A stretch of 64,000 bases of DNA from JANJTB01 sp032027125 (GTDB lineage Bacteria; Bacteroidota; Ignavibacteria; Kapaibacteriales; UBA2268): contig JAVSMQ010000001.1 of the NCBI GenBank assembly GCA_032027125.1, positions 2,907,900 through 2,971,899 on the forward strand, written 5' to 3'. Positions 52,760 to 63,922 of this stretch are shown here, piece by piece. The first letter of the stretch is position 1; each line of letters begins with the position of its first letter. A program made the position numbers and the translations under genes. The notes under the pieces are model-generated. The model was given only the letters and a program-made list of their open reading frames with translations. It did not search any database and was not told the DNA's origin.

Positions 52760-53388
52760 ATCTGCCTTTTACAATCGAACAGTTTCTAAATATTTTTAAA
52801 ATCTATAATGATTCAATTTTTCCGGCACAAATCTTTGCTTATGTTCTTGGAGTGATTTGTATCATTTTGATTTTTAGAACAAGTAACAAATCAAGCCGAA
52901 TTATTTTAGTTGTATTGGGTTTATATTGGTTATGGATGGGTGTTGTTTACCATTTACTTAATTTTACTCAAATAAATAATGCGGCATATATTTTCGGTGC
53001 AATCTTTATTATCCAGGGATTAATTTTCCTGTATATTGTAGTTTTTAAAAATGAACTTACATTCAAATTTGATAAAAGTTTAAACAGTATAACCGGAATT
53101 GTTTTAATTATTTATGCAATGTTTATTTATCCGTTAATCGGTATGTGGCTTGGTCATTCTTATCCAAATTCTCCTGTATTCGGAGTAGCACCGTGTCCTA
53201 CAACAATTTTTACTTTCGGAATATTATTGCAGGTAAAAAACAGACTTAACATTTGGATTTACATAATTCCTTTAATATGGTCAGTAATTGGCTTTTTTGC
53301 TGCAATAAAATTAGGTATTACCGAAGATGTGGGATTATTAATTTCAGGATTAATAACCGGAATTATATTATTTAAACAAAGGAATTGA
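52756..53388 (+). CDS. DUF6064 membrane protein inside the pump operon
   Basis: The 210-residue protein has about six membrane helices. Conserved segments NLPFTIEQFLNIFKIYNDSI and FGVAPCPTTIFTFGILL match the DUF6064 family. Its start overlaps the permease gene by ATGA, and the TolC gene follows three bases after its stop codon, so it is translationally coupled to pump C. The role is unknown; position argues for pump assembly or metal delivery, and the Cys-Pro pair could bind metal. Confidence 0.88.
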   Translation: MNLPFTIEQFLNIFKIYNDSIFPAQIFAYVLGVICIILIFRTSNKSSRIILVVLGLYWLWMGVVYHLLNFTQINNAAYIFGAIFIIQGLIFLYIVVFKNELTFKFDKSLNSITGIVLIIYAMFIYPLIGMWLGHSYPNSPVFGVAPCPTTIFTFGILLQVKNRLNIWIYIIPLIWSVIGFFAAIKLGITEDVGLLISGLITGIILFKQRN

Positions 53389-53391
53389 AAA

Positions 53392-54684
53392 ATGAACTCC
53401 ACAATAATAAATATCTCATCCTATATAGTATTATTCATTTTACTTGTTTCACTGATATTACTGTTTAAAATTATGTGGCTATCTAATTTAACAAAAAGTA
53501 AATTTATGTTTAATTTTATTATGGTTTTTCTACTACTGATTAGTTCTGTTAATGCTCAAACAAATAAAGACGTATTGAAGCAGATAGCTGTTAATAACAA
53601 GGAAATTAAAGTATTTAGGGAATATTCAAACAGTTTGAATATCAGCAGTAAAACAAATCTTTTTCCTGTTAATCCTGTTGTTGAGTATTCATATTTATCA
53701 GGCAGTGATTTAACATCCGGAAATAAACAGGAGTTTATTATATCTCAGTCATTTGACTTCCCGTCAATATATTTTCAGAAATCTGATATAGCCGGACTGC
53801 AGAATAAATCAAATGAATTTCAGCTAAAAATCTTCAAACTGAAAATTTTAGTAACCACGCAGAATTATTTGAATGACTATATTTATTGGAAGACAAGAAT
53901 TGATGAGCTTACCAAAAGAATGACTTTGGCTGAAAATATATATAAAACTTTACAAATTAGATTTGAAAAAGGTGATATAGGAATTCTGGAATTAAATAAG
54001 TCAAAATCACTTTTGAATTTAGCTGTTTCAAAACTCAATATGGCAAAAATCGAGTTAAATTCCATACTGTCTGAATTAGTCAATCTAAACGGCGGCAAAC
54101 CTATAAATATTAATTTTAACGAATATCAGATTTATTATATCACTGCTGATTTTGATTCGCTGTTTACAGAACTCAGGAAATCCGATTATAATATTCAGTC
54201 GTTTGAAACTGAAAAAGAACTTTATGAAAAAAAGCTCGGTTTAGCTAAATCAGGCTGGCTGCCGGAATTTGGTATCGGATACCGGCAGGATAACGAAAAT
54301 GATATAAAATATAATGGTTTACGGCTTCAGATGTCAATTCCTGTCTTTGAAAATACAAATCAAGTTCCGAAAGCAGAAAGTGAATTGAATTACATAGATG
54401 TAAAAATTCAATCTTATATTTCAAAATTCTATATTGAAAAAAAGAGATTACACGGGAAGGCTATTGAATTGGAAAATACAGTTAAGATGCAAAAAGAGAT
54501 TTTACAAAATAATCAACTTGAATTGAATCTGAAATCTTATGAATTGGGTCATATTTCTTTAACCCAGTTTTATTATGATAATATGATATTTTACGAAATT
54601 ATTGATTCCGTAACCGACACTGAAAGAGAATATCAAAAAGTAATATCTGAATTGATGATTGAAATATTGGCAAAAGAACTATAA
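53392..54684 (+). CDS. TolC-family outer-membrane channel (system C)
   Basis: The 430-residue outer-membrane efflux protein has two long-helix repeats (MTLAENIYKTLQIRFEKGDI near 180, ELNLKSYELGHISLTQFYYD near 380) and the QSFDFPSIYF segment also found in the system A channel. The N-terminus has an extra hydrophobic stretch before the likely signal (MFNFIMVFLLLISSVNAQ, about residue 39), so the true start may be internal. AGGA lies before the first ATG. It is last in the order adaptor, permease, DUF6064, channel. Confidence 0.88.
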   Translation: MNSTIINISSYIVLFILLVSLILLFKIMWLSNLTKSKFMFNFIMVFLLLISSVNAQTNKDVLKQIAVNNKEIKVFREYSNSLNISSKTNLFPVNPVVEYSYLSGSDLTSGNKQEFIISQSFDFPSIYFQKSDIAGLQNKSNEFQLKIFKLKILVTTQNYLNDYIYWKTRIDELTKRMTLAENIYKTLQIRFEKGDIGILELNKSKSLLNLAVSKLNMAKIELNSILSELVNLNGGKPININFNEYQIYYITADFDSLFTELRKSDYNIQSFETEKELYEKKLGLAKSGWLPEFGIGYRQDNENDIKYNGLRLQMSIPVFENTNQVPKAESELNYIDVKIQSYISKFYIEKKRLHGKAIELENTVKMQKEILQNNQLELNLKSYELGHISLTQFYYDNMIFYEIIDSVTDTEREYQKVISELMIEILAKEL

Positions 54685-54949
54685 ACATTGTTAGGATAAA
54701 TATAATTATATTTGTAGGAATCCACAGAATATTCATAGAATAATCCTTCCGAAGGTTTCAAAGCGACTGTAGGTTCTTATCTTTCAGTTATTTTTCTTGT
54801 TCAGAGAAAATATTTTTCTTAAAATGCAAATCATCATTTGTAACTTACTGATATTTAGAGTAAATTCTAAAATAATTTGATGTAATTTTACATTTTTATA
54901 TAAATTTCTATTGAACTTTTTCCGCATTTGAATAAATTATATGCGTCAT
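54685..54949. other. Intergenic region before masked sequence
   Basis: No gene is seen. A short CCTTCCGAAGG palindrome lies near 54745-54756, matching the hairpin core at 30396. Confidence 0.5.
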
Positions 54950-57900
54950 TANANANNNTCTTGTNNTNNNNNNANNTTNTTNCNNNANNTNNTNNNTTTT
55001 NNNNNAANTTTTNNNGTNNNNNANNNNANTTNNTNNNNNNNNNANNGNTTNNNNNANNNANNNNNNAANTNANNANAANNANTNNATNNNANTANNNANN
55101 NNNNANNNNNANNNAANANAANTNANNATNNNNAATAANTANNAANNANNANTNNNNATNANNAANNANNANNAATNANNNNNNNNAANANNNNNTNNNN
55201 NNNNATNNNNNTNNANNNNNANNNATNNNNNNTNAATATNAANTNNNNNNNTNNTNNNNNNNNNNNCNNNNNNNNNNNNTNCTNNTAAANANNNATTNTN
55301 CANNNNNNNNGNNATNNNTNNANNAGNNAANNNNNNNNNANANNNNNANTNNNNANNAAAATNNNNNNTNTNNNAATANNNNNATNTNNANAANNNNNNN
55401 NNNTNNNANNNAANNNNNNTNTNNNNANNTNNNGTNNNTTNNANNNNCNNAANTTNNNNNNTTNNNNNNNNATTNNNTNANTNTNNNNNTNNNTNANNNN
55501 NANAANNTGNANTNNNNNNNNNNNNTNNNTTNANNNTNNNANNNNNNNAATNANNNANNNTNNNNNTNNTNNANNNTTNNNTNNNNNNNNNNNNANNNTN
55601 NNNTNANNNNNTNNNANNNTNNTCNNAANNNNNNTNANNNGNNNNNNNANCTNNNTNNNNANNNTNCNNNNNNNCTNGNNNNNNNNANNNNANNTNNTTT
55701 NNTNTNANNNTNNAANNNNNNTNNNNTNNNNGTNNTTNNNNANNANNNNTTNNNNNNTTNTANNTTANNNANNNNNNATNNNNNNNNNNNANNNANANNC
55801 NNNNNNNNNANTNNNNNTNANNGNNNNCNNNNACNTNANAANNANNAANNNNNNNNNNTNNGNNNNANNNNAAAANNNNTCNTTNNNNNNNTNNNTANNN
55901 NNNNNANNNNNNNNGNNANNACNNNNNANANNNNNNNNNTNNCNTNNANNANNNNNNNANNNNTANNNANATNNNTNNNNANANNNNNNNNNNNNNNNNN
56001 NGNNNANNNNNANTNNNNNNNNNNTNNNTTNTNANNNNNNNNNNNANNNNNNNNNNNNNANTNNNNTTTNNNNTNTNNNNNNNNNNNNTNNNNANNTNNT
56101 NTANTTNCANNNNNNNANNNNNNNNNNNNNNNNNNNNNNNNNGTNNNNNNTNNNNNNNNNCNNNNNNNNNANNNGNANANNNNNNTANTNNNGNNNNNAN
56201 ANNNNNNNNNNNNCNNNNNNNNNANNNNANNANNNNCANNNNNNNNNNNNNNNNNNNANNNANNNCNANNTNNNNNACNNNACNANCTNNNNTNNNTNNN
56301 ANNTTNNNNTAANNANNCNGACNTNNTNTNNAANNNNAANNCANNTTNNNNNGNNTNTTNNCNNNNNAANCNNNCNNNNNNTNNANTNTNNANNNNNNNN
56401 NGNNNNNTNNNNTNNNNTNNNAANTNNNNNGTNANNNNNTNTNGNNNNTNNNNNNTTGNNTNNNNTGNNTNNTNNANNNNNTNNTCANNNNNNNNNNTNA
56501 NNNNNTCANNNANNTTNTNNNANNNTNTAANNGNNTCNNNANTNNNAATATNANNNANTNNAANNNNTNNTNNNANCATNNNANTNNNNNCANNTNNNNA
56601 ANNNNNNNNNNTTNNNNNANNNNNAANATNNNNNCNNTTNTNNNNANNANNANANNCATNNGNTTTNTTNNANNANNNNNNNNTNNANTNTNNTNNNTNN
56701 NNNNNNNNNNANNTNANTNTNNTGNTNNNNTNTNNNNNANNNNNNTNNNTNNCNNNNNNNNANNNNNNNANNTNATNNNNNNNNNTNNNNNNNNNGNNNA
56801 NNTNNNAAGNATCCNTNNNNNTAANNNNNCNNANNNANTNNNNNNNNNNNNANNTTNANAANNATCCNTNNNNANNANNNNNNNNATNNNNNNNNANNTG
56901 ATNNNNNNTNNNNNNNATNNNNNNNNANNANTTANNNNATNNTNNNTNAANNNATNNNNTNTNNNTNTNNNNNNNNNNNNNAATNNNNNNNNNNTNANNT
57001 NANNNNNNNNGTNNNNNTNNNTNNTNNNNNNNNNNNTNNNCNNNNGNNNNANTNANNNCNNNAGNNNNANTNNNNAANNNNNCNNNNCNTNCNNCNTNNN
57101 NNNNNNAAANNNATNANNNTNANNNNNAANNANNNNTNCNCGNNNTNNANNNCNNNNNNNNNTNNNNNANNNTNANNCNNNANNANNNTTNNNCNNNNTN
57201 NANNNCNTNTNNTNNNNNNNNANTNNNNCNNNNNNNNNTGANNNTNCNTTTNNCNNNNNNNGNNTTNNCTNANNNANNNANNNNNNANNNTNNNNNNTAN
57301 NTTTNNCNGNNNNNNNNTNTNNNANAANNNNNNNNTANNNNNNTNANNNNNANTNNTNNNCNNNNNANNATNNNGNNNNNTTNNGNAGNNNTNCNNTNNN
57401 NANNANNNNNNTNNTTNNNNNNNTCNNGNNNTNNTNNNNANNNNNNNNNTNNNNAANNNNNNNNNNGNTNNTTTTNNNNNGANNNANNNNNNNNNNCNNN
57501 ANNNNAAANNGNTNNNNNNNANTTTNTNTNNTNNNNANNNNNNNNNNNTNNNCNNNNNNNNNTNNNANNNTNANNNNTNTNNNTTCCNANNTNNTNTCNN
57601 NNNNNNTNNNANNNNTNANNNANNNANNANNANNANTTNCNNNNNNNTTTNNNNNNNTNTNNNNNANNNNNANNNNNNNTANNGNNANNNNNNNNNNNAT
57701 TNTNNNNNNNNCTNNNTNANNNNTNGNNTNNNNNNNNNNNNNNNNNNGNNNNTTCTNANNNNNNNNNNNNNNNNNNNTNNNNNNANNNNNNNNNNNNNNN
57801 NNNGTNNNTNNNNNNNNNNNNANTNNNNNNNNNNNTNNTNNANTNANNNANANAGNNNNNTNNNNACNNNNNGNNNTNANNNNNNTNNNCNNCNNNNNAN

Positions 57901-60900
57901 NANNNNNNTNNNNNNNNNANNNNNNGNTNNNNNNNNTNNNNNNNANCNNNNNNNNNNTNNNTNNNNANTTGAANNNCNNNNNNNNTNNNNNNNNNNNANN
58001 NNNNNNTTGNTNNCNNNNNNNNNNAANNNNCTGATTNNNNNTNNNNNTNNNNNNANNNNNNNTNNNNANNNNNNNNNNNNCTNCNNNNNNNNNNNTNTNC
58101 NNNNCNAAANNNNNTNNNNNNANNCNNTNTTNNNTCCNNTNNNNNNNNTNTTCNNNNNNNNANNCNTNNANNNNNATCANTNTTNNNTCNNNTNNNNNTT
58201 NNATNNNNNNNNNTNNTNGNANNTNNANNNNANNANTGNNNNNNNNGNNNANNNNNNNNANNNNNNNNNTNNNANTTNNNNNNNNNANNNNNNNNNNANN
58301 NTCNANNNNNNNNNNNTNNANANNANNNTNNNNNANNNNNNTNANNANATNNANTNNNNNANNCANNTNNNNNTNNNAACTNNNTNNANTANNNTNANAA
58401 AATNNATTNTNNAATNNNNTTNCNATTNTTNNNTCNANNNANNANTTNNNCNNNNNNNATTCNANNANATNNNTNNNNTTNNTNNTNNNANTNANNNNTT
58501 NNNNNNTNNTNNTNNNNANNNANNCNNTNTTTTTNNNNTNNNNNNNNNNTNTNNNANNNNCTTGNTNNNNNNNNNNNCNNNNNNNTTNNTNNNGNTNNNN
58601 NATNNNNNNNNNNNNTNNNTTNNNGGANTTCNGANANNNNNNNANANANNNNANNNCNAANNTTNNNNNAGNNTNNNNGNCNNNGNNTNNTNCANNNNNT
58701 ANNNGNNNNNNNNNTNNNNNNNANNNTNNCNNNCNNNNCNNCANNNNNNNNNNANTTNNGNTNNNNNTNANANNGNNNNNNTNNNACNTNNNGNNNNTNG
58801 NNNNNNNNNTTNNNNGNTTNNTNGANNNTNGTNNNANNNNCNTCTNNGNNNNNNNNGNTNAANTNANNNNTNNNNNNNNNANNNNTTNANNNNNNTNNTN
58901 NNANNTNNNNATNNNNNNANNNNTNNNNANNNANAANNTNNANNNNNTTANNANTNGTTNTNAANNNTANNANNNANNTANANNNANNNTNTNNNNTCNN
59001 NNANNANNGNTTTTNNAANNTNTTNANNNNNNNNANNGNNTNNNTNNNNNCNNNNNNNNTNNTNTTNNNANNNNNTNNNNANNTNNANNANTNNANTTNN
59101 NNNNTNNNTNATTNNNNTTATNANNNCNNNATNNNNTTGNNNANNNNNNTNNNNTTTTNNNNNNNTTNNNNTNTTNTNANNNTATTNNNNTNNTNNTNAN
59201 NANACNATNTNCNNNNTNTTNNNNNNTNTNNNTNTNNNNNANNNATNANTNNNNAANNNNNNNANNNTNNTNTNNNTNANANNTNNNNNNNANANTANNN
59301 NNTNNNNAANAANANNNNTNNNATNTNNNNNANNNNNAANNANTAANNTNNNNNTTANTNAANANNNNNNNTNNNNNNNTAAAANNNNNNNANNNANNNN
59401 NNNANNNNNNTTNANNANNTNNTATANNTNNNNNNNNNNNNTNTNNTNNNNCNNNNATNTNNNNNNANNNNATNTNANNNGNNNNANNTNNNNNNNNNNN
59501 TNNNNGNNTATNNNTNNNNNTNNNATNNNANTNNNANNAAGTNNNNNNTNNNNNNNGNNNANATNNNTNNNNNTNNNATTNNNNNNNAANNNNNNNNNNT
59601 TTNTNNANNNCNNNNNTANTNNNANNTNNANNNTNTNNNNNATNTNNNNNNNTTNNNNNNTNTNNNNNTNNNTNNNNTTNANNNNNNNNTNTTNNNNNAN
59701 NTGNNTNANNNNNNCNNNNANNNTTNNNNNTNNANNNNTNNNTNNTTNNNNNNGTNNNTNNNNTNNNNCNNNNNAATNNNNTNTAAAANNNNTNNTNNNT
59801 ANANNTNNNANNTNNANAANNNNTNNAANNNTNNTTNNNAAANNANTNNNTNTANAAANNNNNANTAANANATNAANNAAANATNNTTTNNNAANNNANT
59901 TANNNNNTAAANNNTNANNNATNNNNANNNAANAANTNTTNNNNNNNNNNAATNANNNNTTNNATNNTNAAANNTNTNNNNNAAANANTNNTTNNTTNNT
60001 AAANNTNNANNNTTNNANTNNNAAANNNNTNNNNANNANNNTAATTTTNNNNTAAANTNNTAANGNTNNAATNANNANNNANNANAAANNNNNNNANTNN
60101 NCNNNTNNNNNNNNAANNNTNNAANAATNNTNNNNNNNNNNNNNANAAANNNNNNNGNTGNNNNANNNAACTNNNNNANNTANNGNNGACNTNNTGNATN
60201 NNNNTNCTGNNNNNNNTNGNNNANTNGNNNANGNANANNNNNNNTNNNGGNTTNNNNNNNNGNAANNNNTNNANNNNNNNNANNNNNANNNANNNNCNNN
60301 NGNNTNNNTNGGNNNNNNNTNNNANNANCNANNNNNNNNNNNNNNATANCAATGNNNTGTNNGGNNNNNNCCTNANANNNNNNNNNGNNNATNNNNNNNT
60401 NNCANNNNTNNNNNANNNNANNACNNNNANNNTNNNNNNNNNNANNANCNANTNNNANANNNNNNAAANTTTNANNNNNNTNNNNNANANNNTNNNANNN
60501 NNNNATANNANNNNGGNNNNNNTTNNNNNNANNNNNNAANNNNNNTTCNNANCNNATNNNNNANNNNNNNANNTNNNNNNNNNNTNNNNNNNNNNNNNNN
60601 NNNANNTNNNNNNNNNNNGNNNNAANNGNGNNNNNTNNNNNANTCNNANANCNNNAATNNGNNNNATNNNNNANGNNNTNGNNNNNAANANNNNANNNNN
60701 NNNNNNTNANNNNGNNNTANNNNNNNNNNNNTTNNTNNNNNAANCNNANNNNNNNTTNANNANNNNNNNNNNGNNNNNGCNGNATNTTNNTNNNAAGNNT
60801 NTNNNNATNTNANAAANNNNNANNNNNNNCNGNANNNNNNNANNANNANNNNNNTNNNNANNNNNNANNANNANNNNNNTTNNGNANNGNNNNNAANNNC

Positions 60901-61397
60901 NNNANNTTNTNNANNCNNNNNNNNNNNNNNNANNTNNNNCNGANNNNNAGNANNNANNNNNNTNNNNNNNNNTNNTNNNTNNNNNNNNNTTNNNNNNNNN
61001 NNNGNNNNNNNNNGNTNNGNNNNNNTTNNNNNTNNNNNCNNNTNNNNCNGNNNNNNNNNTTNNNNAGNNNNNNANAANNNNNCNNNNNGNNNNNGNNANA
61101 NNNNGNNTTNNNNTTNANANNANTTTNTNNANNNNNNNNNANNNNGCNNCAGNGNNNNNNNNNNAANTANNNATNNNNNNNTGNNNNNTNCNNANNNTNC
61201 TNNANTNANNNNNCGNNNNNTNNNNANNNNNNGNNGNAANNNNNNTANNNNNNNNNANTNNNNNGNNNNTNNNNNNNNAGNNNNNNNANNNANNNNNNNA
61301 NNNCNNAAANATNNNANNTNNNNNNNNNGNANNNNNNNNNNNNGAGTTATNNNNNNNNNNANNNTNANANNNCNNNNNNNNNGNCNNTNTNNNNNNT
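54950..61397. other. Mostly masked sequence, not interpretable
   Basis: Most bases are N, with isolated bases between them. Reading frames across this stretch are artefacts of unknown codons. From the flanks, the 5' part of hsdM may lie here if the insertion sequence split it. Confidence 0.95.
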
Positions 61398-61471
61398 TTA
61401 ACCCATAGTATTACATTTCAGCTCAAAGCCTCCCTGAAATATTTTCCATTTTTAAAAGTAAATTCTGTTTA

Positions 61472-62785
61472 TCAGCGAAACACAATATCGTCCACTCCTT
61501 TTTCAATTCTACGCCACCAGTCTTTGTAATGATATGCATCATACATTTTCAAATTTACCTGTCTTGCCGTTTTTGAAATCTTTCCTGCAAGCAGTACAAA
61601 CCAATATCTGAATGTTGCAGGTTCCTGTCGGGCAGCTTTTAAATCGGTTAAAAATCGCATCCAGACTGTAATGTTATATGCCAGTATGCTTGCCTGCCAT
61701 AATGCTTCATTAGCCCAGAAATCCTGAGTAAGCATACTGCCTGCAAACATTTGTTTCTTGACCGCTTCTATCCAGTTCTCACTGGTACCCCTGTCGCCGT
61801 ACAAATAATGTATCGCAAGTGGGTCGGCATCAATATTGGTGACATAACAAAACATTTCATATCCCTGTTTGGGCAACAGTTCACCGGGTTCATGCTTTTC
61901 TTTCAGGATTCTTACCGCTACAAATTTTCTCGTTTGTTTCCAACCTGCACATTTGTATTCAAATTTCGTCATTTCATAATTTTGCTTGCCGGGTATAGGT
62001 TCCCATGATTGACTTAACAGAACCGACTGAAGATTTTTCAATTTGACCTTAATCAAATACTTTACACCCGGATATGATTCAATGGTACTCAGTAAAGTGC
62101 CGTCAAAAAATCCGCTGTCGGCTCTGACTAATATATCTTTGATGCCTGAGGGCAGTAAACTGAATGCCTGCTTTATAAATTCCGACGAATTATTGGCTGT
62201 ATAGGCATCCCCGGGACGTAACCAACTCAGTAAACATTCCTTTGTACTGTTTAAAAATACTAATAACGGGTGATAACTTGATGCTCCTTTTTTATGGGGA
62301 TTAAAACCACGGCTGACGCCCTCCTGATTGCCGTAAGTCGTTTTTACTGTCGAGTCCATATCAAGGATATCTGCGTCTGTACCTAATTGCTTGTGTACTT
62401 TTGATGACATTTGACCAATGTGCTCTATCAGATTATTTGTATGATGAAAAGAAAAACGCTTTATCCGGTTAGCTATCGTATCTTCATCTATATGACCGGA
62501 TAATCCGAATAATTCCTGTATCAATGCGTCGCGGCTGAAACTTTCCATTTTCGATATACGGTTCATTCCGGCTATAAGACCCAACACTATGATACCATAA
62601 ATAGATTGGGTGCTGTATTTGATATTCCTGCCTAATGGAAGGTTAACGGCTCCGAGCTTATCAAAGAAACCAAGTTTATGCATGAATTTAAAGACAGGAA
62701 GTAAGCCGGAATAGTTGGTCAATCTTTGGGCTGTAAAACTTGTTTTGATTTTAACAGTTTTTTTATTATTTTTGACATTCATCAT
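61472..62785 (-). CDS. IS1380-family DDE transposase
   Basis: The 437-residue transposase is of normal family length. The catalytic triad segments are present: LDMDSTVKTTYGNQEGVSRG then FNPHKKGASSYHPLL (first Asp), VRADSGFFDG (second Asp) and YGDRGTSENWIEAVKKQ (Glu). It appears intact with no frameshift. Base composition is somewhat richer in GC than the metal genes. Function: cut-and-paste transposition of the element in which it lies. Confidence 0.93.
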   Translation of the reverse strand: MMNVKNNKKTVKIKTSFTAQRLTNYSGLLPVFKFMHKLGFFDKLGAVNLPLGRNIKYSTQSIYGIIVLGLIAGMNRISKMESFSRDALIQELFGLSGHIDEDTIANRIKRFSFHHTNNLIEHIGQMSSKVHKQLGTDADILDMDSTVKTTYGNQEGVSRGFNPHKKGASSYHPLLVFLNSTKECLLSWLRPGDAYTANNSSEFIKQAFSLLPSGIKDILVRADSGFFDGTLLSTIESYPGVKYLIKVKLKNLQSVLLSQSWEPIPGKQNYEMTKFEYKCAGWKQTRKFVAVRILKEKHEPGELLPKQGYEMFCYVTNIDADPLAIHYLYGDRGTSENWIEAVKKQMFAGSMLTQDFWANEALWQASILAYNITVWMRFLTDLKAARQEPATFRYWFVLLAGKISKTARQVNLKMYDAYHYKDWWRRIEKGVDDIVFR

Positions 62786-62787
62786 TT

Positions 62788-62852
62788 GGGTGAAGTTAAA
62801 TTGTTGAAAAAATATTTGTTAAGTCTATATCTATCAACGATTTGCTTCACCC
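62788..62852. repeat. Inverted arms upstream of the transposase
   Basis: GGGTGAAG (62788-62795) and CTTCACCC (62845-62852) are perfect inverted arms with 49 bases between, just upstream of the transposase start. They may form a hairpin limiting read-through into the transposase or be part of the element end. Confidence 0.4.
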
Positions 62853-62879
62853 TTTATTGTAAATGCTTTAGATTTTTAG

Positions 62880-63206
62880 GTAGTATTATTTTTTGAGAAA
62901 GGTGCTCCTACACGTAAAGCCTGGTATTATCAATTGAATTTGGACAGGAATTTAGGAAAAACAAATTCACTCAGCGAAAAAGATTTGGCTGAGTTTGTGG
63001 AATTGCAAAAAACTTCCGGTGAAAGTGAAAATTCTTGGACTTTGAATATAAAGGATGTTGATAAAACGACTTTCGATTTAAGCGTTAAGAATCCAAATAA
63101 GAAAGAAGAGGCAGCCCTTCGCCAACCGAAAGACATTTTGGAAGAAATGAAAACCCTTGATAATGAAGTCGCAACTTTGATTGAATCAATTAGAGGTTTA
63201 TTATGA
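62880..63206 (+). pseudogene. hsdM: 3' end of type I restriction methyltransferase hsdM
   Basis: The frame reads VVLFFEKGAPTRKAWYYQLN, then NLGKTNSLSEKDLAEFVEL and NPNKKEEAALRQPKDILEE. This matches the C-terminal region of HsdM N6-adenine methyltransferases. All catalytic motifs are missing because the sequence upstream is the insertion sequence. An in-frame TTG at 62934 could start a 90-residue peptide, but this is not expected to be functional. It overlaps the next gene by four bases (ATGA), preserving the original operon structure. Confidence 0.85.
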
Positions 63207-63922
63207 CCAGTGACAGTTTAGTACCAACAGTTGATAATATCAAAAATCGAATTTATAATTTTCGGGATTTACAAGTTATGATTGATAAAGATCTCGCTGA
63301 AATTTATCAGGTCGAAACAAAAGTCTTAAATCAGGCTGTCAAAAGAAATATTGAACGCTTTCCTGAATCTTTCCGTTTTCAATTAACAAATGAAGAATAT
63401 GCTGAACAGTTATCTAATAATGACAGGATTGACAGTTTAAGGTCACAAACTGTGACCTTAAACACAGTACAATTTTTAAGGTCACAAACTGTGACCTTAA
63501 AGAATGAAAGAGGAAGACATAGGAAGTATCTTCCTTATGTTTTTACTGAGCAGGGCATTGCAATGCTTTCTGCTGTGCTTCGGAGTGAGGTTGCGGTACA
63601 GGTAAGTATTCAGATAATGCAGGCATTTGTAGAAATGCGAAGAATGCTTACATTAAATCAAAATCTGTTTCAGAGACTTGACAGAATAGAATTAAAGCAA
63701 CTTGAAACTGAAAATAAAATGGATATTATTTTTGATGCTTTGGATAATAGAATACTTAAGCCAAAACAGGGAATATTCTTTGACGGGCAGATTTATGATG
63801 CTTATAGTTTTGTATCCGAACTGATTAAATCGGCAAAAAGACAAATAATTTTGATTGATAATTATGTAGATGACACGGTTCTGACAATGTTAAGTAAGAA
63901 AAATCGTAACTACTCAGCCTAA
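63203..63922 (+). CDS. ORF6N-domain protein of the restriction locus, altered C-terminus
   Basis: The 239-residue protein has an N-terminal ORF6N domain (IYNFRDLQVMIDKDLAEIYQ, NQAVKRNIERFPESFRFQLT, YLPYVFTEQGIAMLSAVLRS), then a coiled segment and ILIDNYVDDTVLTMLSKKN. Related proteins continue for about 70 more residues after this point, whereas here RNYSA and a stop follow; the end is probably truncated by another rearrangement near 63905. ORF6N genes commonly sit between hsdM and hsdS in type I systems. Its role there is unknown. Confidence 0.82.
   Translation: MTSDSLVPTVDNIKNRIYNFRDLQVMIDKDLAEIYQVETKVLNQAVKRNIERFPESFRFQLTNEEYAEQLSNNDRIDSLRSQTVTLNTVQFLRSQTVTLKNERGRHRKYLPYVFTEQGIAMLSAVLRSEVAVQVSIQIMQAFVEMRRMLTLNQNLFQRLDRIELKQLETENKMDIIFDALDNRILKPKQGIFFDGQIYDAYSFVSELIKSAKRQIILIDNYVDDTVLTMLSKKNRNYSA
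63436..63501. repeat. Two identical 27-bp palindromes within the ORF6N gene
   Basis: Two perfect palindromes with 12-bp arms (TTTAAGGTCACA / TGTGACCTTAAA) and an AAC spacer lie at 63436-63462 and 63475-63501, in the same frame, both encoding LRSQTVTL. Equivalent palindromic peptide inserts occur in related ORF6N genes, so this looks like a duplicated palindromic coding element. Confidence 0.8.

Larger units (their letters stand above)
61398..62879 (-). mobile_element. IS1380-family insertion sequence (ends not resolved)
   Basis: The element carries one transposase gene. Its right end lies just before about 62880, where hsdM coding sequence resumes. The left end is in or next to masked sequence, so terminal inverted repeats and target duplication cannot be compared. 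Confidence 0.75.

Noticed and set aside
54888..61401. Long frames across the masked stretch
   Set aside because: They consist almost entirely of undetermined codons because most bases are N.
61398..62879. Terminal inverted repeats of the IS1380 element
   Set aside because: The right flank was compared with the readable left flank and no matching end was found; the left end is probably masked.
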